Shown here one piece after another: positions 1-9,044 of a stretch of DNA of 33,431 nt. The position numbers and the translations under genes were made by a program. Position 1 is the first letter of the stretch. Each line of letters starts with the position of its first letter. This stretch comes from Candidatus Pacearchaeota archaeon (lineage in GTDB: Archaea > Nanobdellota > Nanobdellia > Pacearchaeales > DTIR01). The stretch is taken from positions 1 through 33,431 of the forward strand of contig JACRHU010000047.1 in NCBI GenBank assembly GCA_016211995.1, given 5' to 3'. The notes under the pieces were generated by a model. That model did no database searches, was not told where the DNA came from, and worked only from the letters and a program-made list of their open reading frames with translations.

Positions 1-71
1 CTCTCTATCAGTCATGGATTTATTTAAATGACTGCCAAATTGCGTTTAAAAAGCTTTCGGAGAAAGTTTTT

Positions 72-1037
72 TTAGAAATAGCTGAATTTGTGCTCGCGAA
101 TTATTATTATTGTGTCTATTGTTTTTATTATGTCTGAAAAATTATCCCTTATTTCTACAAGAATTTTAAAAAATTCTTCATTACCTGAAACTTCGAATTC
201 AGGTTCTAAGTCCCATTCTCCAAGCACTCTAACAAAATGGATTATATTCGGATGCATTTTACAATAGTTCATGAATTCTTTTATTCTCTCGCTTGTTGGT
301 TTTTTAATTTTAATAAAACTTTTAAAAAATTTATAATCGAGCTTTTCATAATTAATAGCTATTTTAGTTCCTAAAATTATGCCTTGCTTTTCAAGTTGTT
401 TTATCCTATAGCTCACTATTCTTTCTGTTGTTTTCAATTTAGTAGCAATATCAATAACAGAAGCTCTCCCATTTCTTGCTAGTTTTTTGAGTATTTCCAA
501 ATCTATTTTATCTATATCTATCTCTCCTTGTTTACCAAGAATATTTGCTTCATCTTGTAGGCTGCCTTTTTTTCCAACAATATAATTTCTTCTGTAAGTT
601 ATTGCCTCTATTAATTGGCTTATCTCATTTTTGTATATAAAATCACTTAGTTTAGAAATTATTTCATTCTTAATTTTATCAAATTCCTCAAGAGTTTTTG
701 TTTCGATCGCTATAATCATGTCAAAAATACCGAAACAGGAAACAATCCATTTAACCACTGGCAGACTTTTAAAGTAAGTAATTATCTTATCTTCTGCTTC
801 TCTTGTTAGGTTTTCAAATTTAAGATAAATTTTGAACTGCTTTATTCCTAGTTTAGCTAAGTCAAGCATAACCATGTAATTACTTATTATTCCTTTTTTT
901 TCAAGTTGCTTTATTCTGTAATGTACAACTTCTGTTGGAAGCCCAACTTTCTTGCCTATTTGAGAAGCGCTCTGTCGTGCCTCAAAATCTAGCTCATAGA
1001 GTATTTTTCTATCTTTCAAATCAAGTTTAATTACCAT
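72..1037 (-). CDS. Lrp/AsnC-family transcriptional regulator with two tandem HTH modules
   Basis: Two AsnC-type HTH segments (LDLKDRKILYELDFEARQSASQIGKKVGL..YRIKQLEKKGII and IDKIDLEILKKLARNGRASVIDIATKLK..YRIKQLEKQGII). Confidence 0.85.
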   Translation of the reverse strand: MVIKLDLKDRKILYELDFEARQSASQIGKKVGLPTEVVHYRIKQLEKKGIISNYMVMLDLAKLGIKQFKIYLKFENLTREAEDKIITYFKSLPVVKWIVSCFGIFDMIIAIETKTLEEFDKIKNEIISKLSDFIYKNEISQLIEAITYRRNYIVGKKGSLQDEANILGKQGEIDIDKIDLEILKKLARNGRASVIDIATKLKTTERIVSYRIKQLEKQGIILGTKIAINYEKLDYKFFKSFIKIKKPTSERIKEFMNYCKMHPNIIHFVRVLGEWDLEPEFEVSGNEEFFKILVEIRDNFSDIIKTIDTIIIIREHKFSYF

Positions 1038-1150
1038 ATTTTAATAAAGCAACATTTTCTTTATAAATTTTGTGGTTTTCTTAAAAATTAAGCCAAAAAG
1101 TTTTAAATATCCATCTTACCATTTAACAGTAACAACAATCAAGAAATGTT

Positions 1151-2716
1151 ATGGGGAAAAATAAAATGAAGAAAAAAATAATGTTTATTAAACCTGCATT
1201 AGAAACAACTGCTGTGTGGGATCCTATAAGGACATGCAGCTATTTGGGAATGTGGTTTCTAGCGTCTCATCTGAAAGAGAAAGGGCATGATGTCAGATAT
1301 CTAGATGAGGTTGTTAGAAATAATGGGCTTAATAAAAGGCAATTATTTAGAAGAATACTAGAAGGAGATAAAATTACAGAAATTCCCTTGGATATTTCTT
1401 TTGAAGAATACCATGCTCGGAAAATGGATGATTATCATAAAATGACTCCTAAAGAATTTGTAGAAAAATATACTGCTTTTAGGGATGGAAAGGTTACTAG
1501 AGATATGGTAAGGACTGGAAACTCTATTGAGGATACTTTATCAGAAATTGAAAAATATCAGCCAGAATTTGTAGGAATACCTATTATCGCAAGTGCCAAT
1601 CATATCCCTTCGCTTAAACTTATACAAGCAATAAAAGAGAGATTTCCAAGAGTTAAAATAATGATTGGAGGACAACATGTAACTGCTTTTTATAATGAAT
1701 TCGCAAAAAATCCAAATGTAGATTATATTTTCACAGGAGATGCAATAACAAATATAGAAGATGTGATAGAAGGAAAGAGAACCGAGAGAGTTATTCATGG
1801 AGGTTTTCAGACAATGGATAATTTTCCATTACTTGACCCTTCTATTATTGAGGAGAATGATTATCCGAGAGAACCTACCTACACCTACACAACTCAGGGA
1901 AGAAAATCAGCAGATTATATGTTTTCAAAAGGATGCTTTAGGAAATGTGAATTTTGCGTTGCGGGAAGCCAAAAAGGAAATCATGTTACTGCTATAGATT
2001 ATAATAAAGTAGATGAGCAATTAAGAATTTTCAAGGAATACGGAATAGAGGAAATAATTGTTCAGGATGATGCTTTTTTATGGGATAGAAACCACGTAAG
2101 AGAGCATCTTCCTAAAATACTTGGATTAATGAAGAAATATGGTTTTTACTGGCAGAATAACGGCGGAGTAGAATTTGAAGCAATAGATGATTTTGTTACA
2201 GAGCAGCTTATTAAATACAATCAAGAAGGTGAAGGAAGATGCACTTCTTTATATGTTCCATTTAATCCAAGAGCATGGAATAAAGGAAAAAGTGCAGCTG
2301 GAACAATGTCTCAGAGATATCACTATAACTTTGAAAACTTAAAAAGATTAAGAGAAGAAGCAGGAATTTATGTTTTCTCAAGTCAAATAATTGGAACACC
2401 AGAAGATACAGTGGAGATTATGGAATCAGATATTGAACTTCATAAAAAGATTATTTCAGAGGGCTATCTTGATGCAGACTTAACATTAACTGCAACTTTA
2501 TTACCAGGAACAAGATGGTATGATAATAACAAACAAAATCTTGTAAACCCTAATGACTGGGCAGGATATAGCCTTTTTGTATCACATTATGGAACAGAAA
2601 ATATTCCTAACCCAAAAGTTATGGAATATTTTATGGTAAAGAGAGTAAAAGAATTAGATAAATATCAGAGAACATATAATTGGGGAACAGCTTTTCCAAG
2701 CGAGAAAAAAGGTTAA
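1151..2716 (+). CDS. Radical SAM protein with N-terminal B12-binding-like domain (B12-binding-like/radical SAM family)
   Basis: CFRKCEFC matches CxxxCxxC; N-terminal Rossmann-like region with IMIGGQHVT; the start may be the internal ATG at 1166. Confidence 0.85.
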   Translation: MGKNKMKKKIMFIKPALETTAVWDPIRTCSYLGMWFLASHLKEKGHDVRYLDEVVRNNGLNKRQLFRRILEGDKITEIPLDISFEEYHARKMDDYHKMTPKEFVEKYTAFRDGKVTRDMVRTGNSIEDTLSEIEKYQPEFVGIPIIASANHIPSLKLIQAIKERFPRVKIMIGGQHVTAFYNEFAKNPNVDYIFTGDAITNIEDVIEGKRTERVIHGGFQTMDNFPLLDPSIIEENDYPREPTYTYTTQGRKSADYMFSKGCFRKCEFCVAGSQKGNHVTAIDYNKVDEQLRIFKEYGIEEIIVQDDAFLWDRNHVREHLPKILGLMKKYGFYWQNNGGVEFEAIDDFVTEQLIKYNQEGEGRCTSLYVPFNPRAWNKGKSAAGTMSQRYHYNFENLKRLREEAGIYVFSSQIIGTPEDTVEIMESDIELHKKIISEGYLDADLTLTATLLPGTRWYDNNKQNLVNPNDWAGYSLFVSHYGTENIPNPKVMEYFMVKRVKELDKYQRTYNWGTAFPSEKKG

Positions 2717-2738
2717 TTATCTCCGCCTAACTTCAACT

Positions 2739-3146
2739 TCATCTTTGTTTAATCTTCTTAGTAAATTCAATCACATCTTTTCTAAGCTCCTCTGTAATAG
2801 AATGAAAAACCATTTCATTGTCTACCTCTCAATACTCATGCGCAAGGATATTTCTCATCCCTTTTGCTTCTTTTAATTTTTCTGCCAATTCTCCAGAAAT
2901 TATCTTTTCCTTTGCAAGAATATCAAATGCTTCTTTATCCCCTTCTGGAATCCTGAACCCCTTTTCTCTAATAATCAAAAAGGCGAGATCAACAACCGCC
3001 TCTATAATTCTTTCAGTATATCTCTCGCAAGCTGCCTTTGTTTTAAAATCTTTGATATATTCTTTTAAATTGTTTGGTTTTATCTCGCCAAGTTCATCAA
3101 GATATTTTTCTATTTCTTCAATTTTATCCTTGATTCTTTTGTTCAT
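2739..3146 (-). pseudogene. HepT-like HEPN toxin (DUF86), interrupted by in-frame TGA at 2829-2831
   Basis: ORF ends ..RNILAHEY*; the same frame continues EVDNEMVFHSITEELRKDVIEFTKKIKQR* to a TGA at 2739-2741, which completes a normal-length HepT of ~135 codons. Confidence 0.8.
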
Positions 3147-3636
3147 ATATAACCCTCCCTTTCAAATCAATTTCTTTTTGAATCTTATGCGGTAGAATAT
3201 TATAAACTTGTATATCTATTTTTTCATTCACTTTTTTTAACATATCAAGCCTAAATTGTGTCGCTTCTTTTTTTGTTGTGCCAACAAATTCAACTGCGAT
3301 GTCTATATCAGATCTGAGCGTTAATTGATTTTCTGTTACAGAACCAAATAATACAATTCTTTTTATTTTTGGTAAATATTTGCTTTCAAGAATAATCTCT
3401 CTTGCTTCATTAATCATATCTTTAATTAGTAGTCCATGTTTAAGCTGAAAATCTTGATTAAATGGTATGAGCGCACTAATTGCCTCGAATTTTTTTCTTA
3501 TATCCCTTGAAAGCCGCATTTTTTCTGATGCTTTTAATCTTACTCCCAGTAATTGTTTCTCAATAATGAATAGCTCTCGCCTTCCGAATATCTTTCTCAT
3601 ATTTTTATTCTTTTTGATAATGTCTAATAAGGTCAT
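3124..3636 (-). CDS. MNT-type nucleotidyltransferase (antitoxin partner of HepT) with N-terminal helical extension
   Basis: IVLFGSVTENQLTLRSDIDIAVEF matches the GSxxx..DxD nucleotidyltransferase motif; overlaps the HepT start. Confidence 0.85.
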   Translation of the reverse strand: MTLLDIIKKNKNMRKIFGRRELFIIEKQLLGVRLKASEKMRLSRDIRKKFEAISALIPFNQDFQLKHGLLIKDMINEAREIILESKYLPKIKRIVLFGSVTENQLTLRSDIDIAVEFVGTTKKEATQFRLDMLKKVNEKIDIQVYNILPHKIQKEIDLKGRVIYEQKNQG

Positions 3637-3640
3637 ATTG

Positions 3641-3678
3641 TTATCACCATTCTGATAATAGTTATCATAATAATGATA
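3641..3678 (-). promoter_or_regulatory. Two adjacent palindromes upstream of the MNT/HepT operon (possible autoregulatory operator)
   Basis: TTATCA-CCATTC-TGATAA (3641-3658) and TATCAT-AATA-ATGATA (3663-3678), between an AT-rich TATA-like box (minus strand tttaaatata) and the MNT ATG. Confidence 0.5.
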
Positions 3679-3702
3679 TATTTAAATCTTTCGTCTACCA
3701 AC

Positions 3703-4674
3703 CTATTTCCAACTTATCTCAACATCATCAGTCCTCTCGCGAGGATTGATATTGGCCTTTTCAGGTGCAATTGAAATTCCAGCTTTGAACATTTTTTCTC
3801 CAAGATATGCAATCATAGCGCCGTTGTCCGTTAAAAGGTCGTTAGGAGGACAAAAGAATTTTGCTCCTCTCTCAAAACACATAATTTTTGCCATCTCTTG
3901 AAGCCGAGAATTGCAAGCAACTCCTCCTCCAAGAAGCAATTCTTTTTTATTAAGATGTGCTAAAGCTCTTTCAGCAGCTTCAATCAGCATTGAAAAAGCT
4001 GTTTCTTGCAATGAGTATGCAAGATTTTCAATTTTTTCTCCTTTGTCATATTTTTGTTTCAAGTTTGTTAGCAAACCAGAAAAAGCAACATCCATTCCTT
4101 TAATTGAATAAGGCAATTCTATGTACTTGCCATTTTTTGCAAGTTGTTCTATCTTAGGACCAGCAGGAAATCCTAGCCCACAATGTCGAGCAAATGTATC
4201 AATAAAATTTCCTGTTCCAATATCAAGTGTTTCTCCAAATATCCTGTACTTGCCAGCAGAATATGAAATAATCTGAGTATTCGCACCAGAAGCATAAAGC
4301 AAAACAGGGTCTTTTGCTCCAGTCAGTTCACCAATTTCTAGATGAGCAATACAATGATTAACAGGAATTAAAGGCTTATTCAATTTTTCAGAAAGTTTTT
4401 TAGCAAATTTTAATCCCTCAAGCAAGCAAGGTGCAAGTCCTGGTCCATGTGAATAAGCAATTGCGTCTATATCATTAATTCTTATCTTCGCCAGGTTTAT
4501 TGCTTCATTTAAAATCACTTCACTTACCTCTGCATGATGTTTTGCAGCTTCCATTGGAATTATTCCCCCTTTCTCAGTTTTATAAGCAGAAATCACATTA
4601 ACAAGAATTTTTTTATCTTTAACAATACCAATTCCAAATGTGTGTGCAGTACTTTCAATTCCTAAGATTATCAT
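3703..4674 (-). CDS. kae1: Kae1/TsaD, tRNA threonylcarbamoyladenosine modification protein (no fused Bud32 kinase)
   Basis: MIILGIESTAHTFGIGIV..., GPGLAPCLLEGLKFAK, HCIAHLEIG, GGGVACNSRLQ motifs. Confidence 0.95.
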   Translation of the reverse strand: MIILGIESTAHTFGIGIVKDKKILVNVISAYKTEKGGIIPMEAAKHHAEVSEVILNEAINLAKIRINDIDAIAYSHGPGLAPCLLEGLKFAKKLSEKLNKPLIPVNHCIAHLEIGELTGAKDPVLLYASGANTQIISYSAGKYRIFGETLDIGTGNFIDTFARHCGLGFPAGPKIEQLAKNGKYIELPYSIKGMDVAFSGLLTNLKQKYDKGEKIENLAYSLQETAFSMLIEAAERALAHLNKKELLLGGGVACNSRLQEMAKIMCFERGAKFFCPPNDLLTDNGAMIAYLGEKMFKAGISIAPEKANINPRERTDDVEISWK

Positions 4675-4768
4675 TATAAAATATTAATTAGAAGATATAT
4701 AAAATTTACCTCATCTAATTTTTACTAAAAAGCCGTTATATTCAATTTACCCTACGGCGACTTAGAAA

Positions 4769-4784
4769 TAAAAAAATTGGGCTT
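4769..4784 (+). repeat. Left arm of 16-bp perfect inverted repeat (taaaaaaattgggctt)
   Basis: Reverse complement of 5830-5845. Confidence 0.7.
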
Positions 4785-4787
4785 TAA

Positions 4788-5756
4788 TTATCTCAGATTA
4801 AATCTTACAATAGTTGTATTATTGTCATTTTCAAAGTCTTTAATTAACTTTTTCAAATCACTCTCTGTTAGTCCTCTTAGTGCATATTGAGAGTTAGATG
4901 TACAGGAATAGACCCCCAAGTCTTGTTTAAACTGGGGTTTATAGCCTCTTACGAGTTCCCGTGCTTCGGCTTCACTTTTTGATTCAATTATAACAAAAAT
5001 AGTTTCAAGTGGACTGCTCCACATCTCATCAACCGGTTCTTTAAATCCTTGATAGGTATCACAATAATATTTTATCAGTTCATAAATAGTTAACATAACA
5101 TCATGATGGTGTTCAGAATTTGTTTCATACTTAAGGTGCCTTGTCTTGACTAAGAAATCCGGGGTAATGCCTTCAGAAGAAAGTTCTTCTCTCACAGTAG
5201 GTGAAGGATCCTTAGCCTTTTTTTCTCCTGTTAAAGTATTAACCATCACTGCCAGTTCCCTTACTTTGCCCCCAGTGATAGAATAAAATTGTTCATCAAA
5301 TGCCTCTGGTCCTTGGGAGTCATGATCATGACATTTTCTTGTTAGGATAGATTCATCAACCACCGCTTCTTCAATATCAAATAAAGGGTGTGTCTGTTGC
5401 GCTATAATTTGTTCTAAGAAGGGGTATTTTGATCTGAGACCATACAATCTTTCAATTTTCAATCCCTCACTCTCCGGCCCAACATAAATAACAAGTTCAC
5501 AATCTAGATTTCCTCTTGGCGCATCTGTAACAAACTCATGAACAACAATCTTTTCAAATCTATGAATATTAGTCCAATATTCACCCCCCCAGTCATAGTG
5601 GAAATCCAATGCAGAACCAGTTGACATATTTTTTCTATCTTCTATTTTGATATCAATAATAGGGTGTTTTATACTCTCAATTAATCCCTCTAAAAAACCA
5701 AATTGTTTTTTCAATTCTCTAAGTTTTTCTTCCCTAACCCTCACATGTTCTGCCAT
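4788..5756 (-). CDS. Hypothetical protein, family not recognised
   Basis: 322-aa ORF, good start and stop, flanked by a perfect 16-bp inverted repeat. Confidence 0.75.
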   Translation of the reverse strand: MAEHVRVREEKLRELKKQFGFLEGLIESIKHPIIDIKIEDRKNMSTGSALDFHYDWGGEYWTNIHRFEKIVVHEFVTDAPRGNLDCELVIYVGPESEGLKIERLYGLRSKYPFLEQIIAQQTHPLFDIEEAVVDESILTRKCHDHDSQGPEAFDEQFYSITGGKVRELAVMVNTLTGEKKAKDPSPTVREELSSEGITPDFLVKTRHLKYETNSEHHHDVMLTIYELIKYYCDTYQGFKEPVDEMWSSPLETIFVIIESKSEAEARELVRGYKPQFKQDLGVYSCTSNSQYALRGLTESDLKKLIKDFENDNNTTIVRFNLR

Positions 5757-5829
5757 GTGTTATGGAATATTATCAAATTATTTAAACTTTTCCATTATAA
5801 CCACTTCAAAGTTAATAATCACACCTACT

Positions 5830-5845
5830 AAGCCCAATTTTTTTA
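5830..5845 (-). repeat. Right arm of 16-bp perfect inverted repeat (aagcccaattttttta)
   Basis: Reverse complement of 4769-4784. Confidence 0.7.
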
Positions 5846-6071
5846 AATATTGTCTCCTTCGCAGAAATTTATACGCGAGAACTCAACTTTGATTTTTTGC
5901 CTTAGGCATCATTGCACTAAAACTCAATCCCTCCAAGTATTCGGGACAGATAACAGCGATTATATCTAATTTAGAATTCGGGGTCAAAAATTAGAGGATA
6001 TCAAATATACATTTTGTTAGACATGCTTGCTCATCCAAAAACTTTAAGTATCTTCTGAGCTTATATCCTTC

Positions 6072-6797
6072 ATGAATAAACTGGGGAAAACAGCTTTAGC
6101 TATTGGGTTAACAGGACTACTTGCATTAGTAGTTCCAACAGGTTTGCGGGGAGAAGAAGCAAAGAATGAAGCAGGAAATCAGACAAAACCTGCTGCTACT
6201 GCAACGACTCAAACAAAGGTTCAAACTTTCCAAGATGTTCCGACTAATTACTGGGCATATGATGCTATTGAAAAAGTCTACAATGAGAAAATTATGAATG
6301 GATGTGCTGAAGATCCAAAAATGTTTTGTCCAGCAGGGAGGGTTACAAGAAGGTCTCTCATGAAGTATATAGAAAGATTATTTGGATATGATGAAAAATT
6401 TGAAGAATTCTATCCTCCTGTAAATCCTACATTTTCAGATATCTCCCAAGATGACGAAGAATTTTATAAGGCAGTTGAATATCTTATATATTTAGATGAT
6501 TTTTTTGCAGAATATGAACAAAATGAAAAACAGTTTATGCCGGATAAAGAAGCAACAAGATTGGACATTTCTTTGTTTTTAGTGGACATACTTAATCTTA
6601 AACCATTCTATCCAGATGCTCCCAGCTTTGAGGATATTTCTGTAACAAATAAGTATTATGGGAATATAGAGGCAATTGCAAAAAAAGGAATAGTTAATGG
6701 AATCATAAAGGATGACAAGAAATATTTTATGCCAGACAGAACTATAACAAGAGATGAAACAGCAACATTCATTTACAGAGCATTTTTTAAGAAATAA
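6072..6797 (+). CDS. Secreted S-layer homology (SLH) domain protein
   Basis: Signal peptide MNKLGKTALAIGLTGLLALVVPTGLRG; SLH-like repeats FQDVPTNYWAYDAIEKVYNEKIMNGC..., FSDISQDDEEFYKAVEYLIY..., FEDISVTNKYYGNIEAIAKKGIVNGI. Confidence 0.85.
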   Translation: MNKLGKTALAIGLTGLLALVVPTGLRGEEAKNEAGNQTKPAATATTQTKVQTFQDVPTNYWAYDAIEKVYNEKIMNGCAEDPKMFCPAGRVTRRSLMKYIERLFGYDEKFEEFYPPVNPTFSDISQDDEEFYKAVEYLIYLDDFFAEYEQNEKQFMPDKEATRLDISLFLVDILNLKPFYPDAPSFEDISVTNKYYGNIEAIAKKGIVNGIIKDDKKYFMPDRTITRDETATFIYRAFFKK

Positions 6798-6857
6798 CTA
6801 TTATAATATCTTTCTTAGAACATATAAATATTTATACTTCTTATCTATAGAATTTAA

Positions 6858-7217
6858 ATGAATCTTGAGCAAAAATTTAACCAGCTTATAGAACAGTGGA
6901 AAAAAGAAATTGATGAAGGGAATGTTTTGATTTATTCTTCTCCTCACCCATTGTTAAATTGTCCTGCATACAAGGAAATTATTGCTCTTGGCCCACATGT
7001 GCTTTTATTTATAAGAAGATTTTATGATTCTCCTGAAAAAGACATTACAACAGAGACAATAAAAGGGCATGGGTTATTATCTGCAGTTATAGAAATCGCA
7101 GGAGAAGATTTTTCTTCGTCAATTCCATGCCATTTACGAGGTAGGATTGATGAGTTAGAAGAACACACAAAAAAATGGCTTGACAACAATATGAAAAAAT
7201 ATTTTGGGGGGTCTTAG
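6858..7217 (+). CDS. Hypothetical protein
   Basis: 119-aa ORF preceded by an AT-rich promoter-like region. Confidence 0.65.
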   Translation: MNLEQKFNQLIEQWKKEIDEGNVLIYSSPHPLLNCPAYKEIIALGPHVLLFIRRFYDSPEKDITTETIKGHGLLSAVIEIAGEDFSSSIPCHLRGRIDELEEHTKKWLDNNMKKYFGGS

Positions 7218-7606
7218 TAAGCTAAAGCTTGTTCTAAAATATAAACAGGCGGTTTTTCTTTAAAATAAGTTCTTTTTATTAGAGTATGTCCTGTTTCAAT
7301 TCCTTTTTCTGTTAGTTCATCACACAACTTTTCTAAATCTTTCCCATGCCCAACAACTTTTTTATCATATATTGCAACCCATTGGTCGGGGTACTCTCTC
7401 CTTAATCTTTTATGATTATTTGTATAAAACTCCAAATCTTCTCGATTTCGTTTAAACTCATTTCTTATTTTTTCTATTATCTCCTTAGTACTCATGTTTT
7501 CATATCCCTTATATCCCTTTAATTCCTCTGCAAATTCTTCATATGTTATAAGTCTAAAGCCTCTTTTTTCTTTTTTATTCATCCTACTATTTCTCCGAAT
7601 TCCCAT
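7214..7606 (-). CDS. DUF5678-like domain protein
   Basis: C-terminal WVAIYDKKVVGHGKDLEKLCDELTEKGIETGHTLIKRTYFKEKPPVYIL. Confidence 0.6.
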   Translation of the reverse strand: MGIRRNSRMNKKEKRGFRLITYEEFAEELKGYKGYENMSTKEIIEKIRNEFKRNREDLEFYTNNHKRLRREYPDQWVAIYDKKVVGHGKDLEKLCDELTEKGIETGHTLIKRTYFKEKPPVYILEQALAY

Positions 7607-7663
7607 GACTATTAAGAGCTAAAGGAATATATAAATCTTTTTTATAGAAGAATAATCTAAGAA

Positions 7664-7800
7664 CCCGAAGCTGATACCTTCGGAGAATTGCAGGTGATCA
7701 AAAAACCTTTGGGTTTTTAGGATCCTGAAAACACCAAAAATTGATATTTTTGGATGCTGTCAAAAATCTTTGATTTTTGAAGTCTTTGATTTTCATGATG
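7664..7800 (+). repeat. Structured intergenic element, copy A (divergent)
   Basis: Hairpin ccgaag-ctgatac-cttcgg (7665-7683); hairpin aaaaacc-tttg-ggttttt; GGATCC at 7720-7725; hairpins ccaaaaat-tgat-atttttgg and caaaaatc-ttt-gatttttg. Confidence 0.55.
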
Positions 7801-7878
7801 TATAAATTTATATTTTTCTAAAGATAATTATGTGCAAAGCTTTCAAAAACCTTATAAAGCCTTAAGTCTGCATATTTT

Positions 7879-8142
7879 TGCAGACTAGACCGGCACGCCA
7901 GCCCTGTGCTGTCATGTCCGCGGGCTTTAAACAGGTCGCAAGGGAATGTGTCAATATTTTGTATACAGCCTTGTTTTTCAACTGCGAAGCTTTGTCCTGC
8001 TTGATCTTGCTTTTGCGAAACAGGTCAGGTCCGGAAGGAAGCAGCCTTAAACAATAGCTAAGGTGCTTGCAGGGTCGCAAAGTGGAGAAGAAATTCAAGT
8101 TAACTGTATAGGAAATATGCAGCTACTTCCCGAGTCTGCACT
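7879..8142 (+). ncRNA. ffs: Signal recognition particle RNA (archaeal 7S/SRP RNA)
   Basis: Helix 8 signature caggtcaggtccggaaggaagcagcc at 8021-8046; terminal helix tgcagact (7879-7886) pairs with agtctgca (8133-8140); followed by a T-rich tract. Confidence 0.88.
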
Positions 8143-8151
8143 TATTTTTTT
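8141..8151 (+). terminator. T-rich terminator after SRP RNA
   Basis: cttattttttt directly after the closing helix. Confidence 0.5.
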
Positions 8152-8164
8152 GAGTAATTAGTAT

Positions 8165-8290
8165 CACAAGTGATTGACATCACTTGCATTTGCTGGGCTA
8201 TTCGCGAAAATCTATGATTTTCGGGATCCCAAAAAGCTGGTTGCCTCCAGCAAAGCTGGAATGTTGAGCTTTTTGCGACAATCGCCCAAT
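8165..8290 (+). repeat. Structured intergenic element, copy B
   Basis: Hairpin caagtgattgacatcacttg; outer stem tgggc (8194-8198)/gccca (8284-8288); hairpin cgaaaatc-tat-gattttcg; GGATCC at 8224-8229; hairpin caaaaagct...agctttttg. Confidence 0.7.
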
Positions 8291-8363
8291 TATTTAGCAT
8301 TAAGTATATAGAGGGAATATTTAAAAATTAGGTATTCTATATATAATCAATAAAAGGGGTAGA

Positions 8364-8969
8364 ATGAAATCAAGAATAGCAAGAAAAGCACAATTCTATA
8401 TAATAGGAGCAGTCGCAATAGCAATTATTTTAGCTGGCTTAGTAACTCTTGTAAATTACAGTATAACAAAGCCAGAGCCTGTTAAATTCTATGATTTAAA
8501 CAAGCAACTGCATTATGAAACTACAAATATAATAAATTATGGAGTTTTGAATAATCAGGATGTGAATGCTACAATTAAAAAATTTATTGATGAGCAGTTT
8601 TTGCCATATATCAAACAAAAAGATCCTGATATTGAGTTAATTTACATTTATGGAAATAGCAGTGATGCTTCTGTTGTGAATTATGGTAAGGAGGCAATTT
8701 TTGTTTCAGGTTCTCAAATCTCTCCTGGGGGAGCAACAAGCACATCAACAGTTAGCATTGACATAGGTGGAACAACAGCAGAAAAAACAGTAGTACAAGC
8801 TACAAGATATTTCCAGCCCTTCTCAATGTTCTTGGCACCTTCAAGAGTTGTCAATGTTAAAATTGGCGATAAAAATTATGATTTCAAACTATCAGGCCAG
8901 CAACAATTTTTTGCAATACTAACAACAAAAAAAGGAAAAGAGACGTATGTTACAGCATCAGAAGGATAA
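8364..8969 (+). CDS. Pilin-like protein with class III-type N-terminal helix
   Basis: MKSRIARKAQFYIIGAVAIAIILAGLVTLV; first gene of pilin-rich cluster. Confidence 0.65.
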   Translation: MKSRIARKAQFYIIGAVAIAIILAGLVTLVNYSITKPEPVKFYDLNKQLHYETTNIINYGVLNNQDVNATIKKFIDEQFLPYIKQKDPDIELIYIYGNSSDASVVNYGKEAIFVSGSQISPGGATSTSTVSIDIGGTTAEKTVVQATRYFQPFSMFLAPSRVVNVKIGDKNYDFKLSGQQQFFAILTTKKGKETYVTASEG

Positions 8970-9005
8970 ATAAAAAAAGCTTATGTAACAATACTAGAAG
9001 GATAA
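8970..9005 (+). repeat. Diverged duplicate of the C-terminal tail of CDS 8364-8969
   Basis: KGKETYVTASEG* versus IKKAYVTILEG*, same frame, 36-nt period. Confidence 0.65.
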
Positions 9006-9044
9006 AAAGCAAGAATTTTAAAGCGCTAATGTTATAAATATAAA

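Noticed and set aside
2829-2831. UGA recoding (for example to Gly or Trp) to explain the HepT stop
   Set aside because: TGA appears to be a normal stop in TatD (32381), the ORF at 31673 and the small ORF at 14930, so a nonsense mutation is simpler.
2818-3195. 125-aa plus-strand ORF and similar antisense ORFs (e.g. 3911-4111, 9600-9923, 30946-31293)
   Set aside because: Antisense to convincing genes, with low-complexity Ser/Phe-rich composition typical of spurious ORFs in AT-rich DNA.
5757-6071. Possible ncRNA or tRNA in the 315-bp intergenic region
   Set aside because: No T-loop GGTTCRANYCC-like motif or convincing long stem recognised; only the inverted-repeat arm is supported.
7862-8098. 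78-aa minus-strand ORF
   Set aside because: Overlaps the SRP RNA on the opposite strand; no coding signature.
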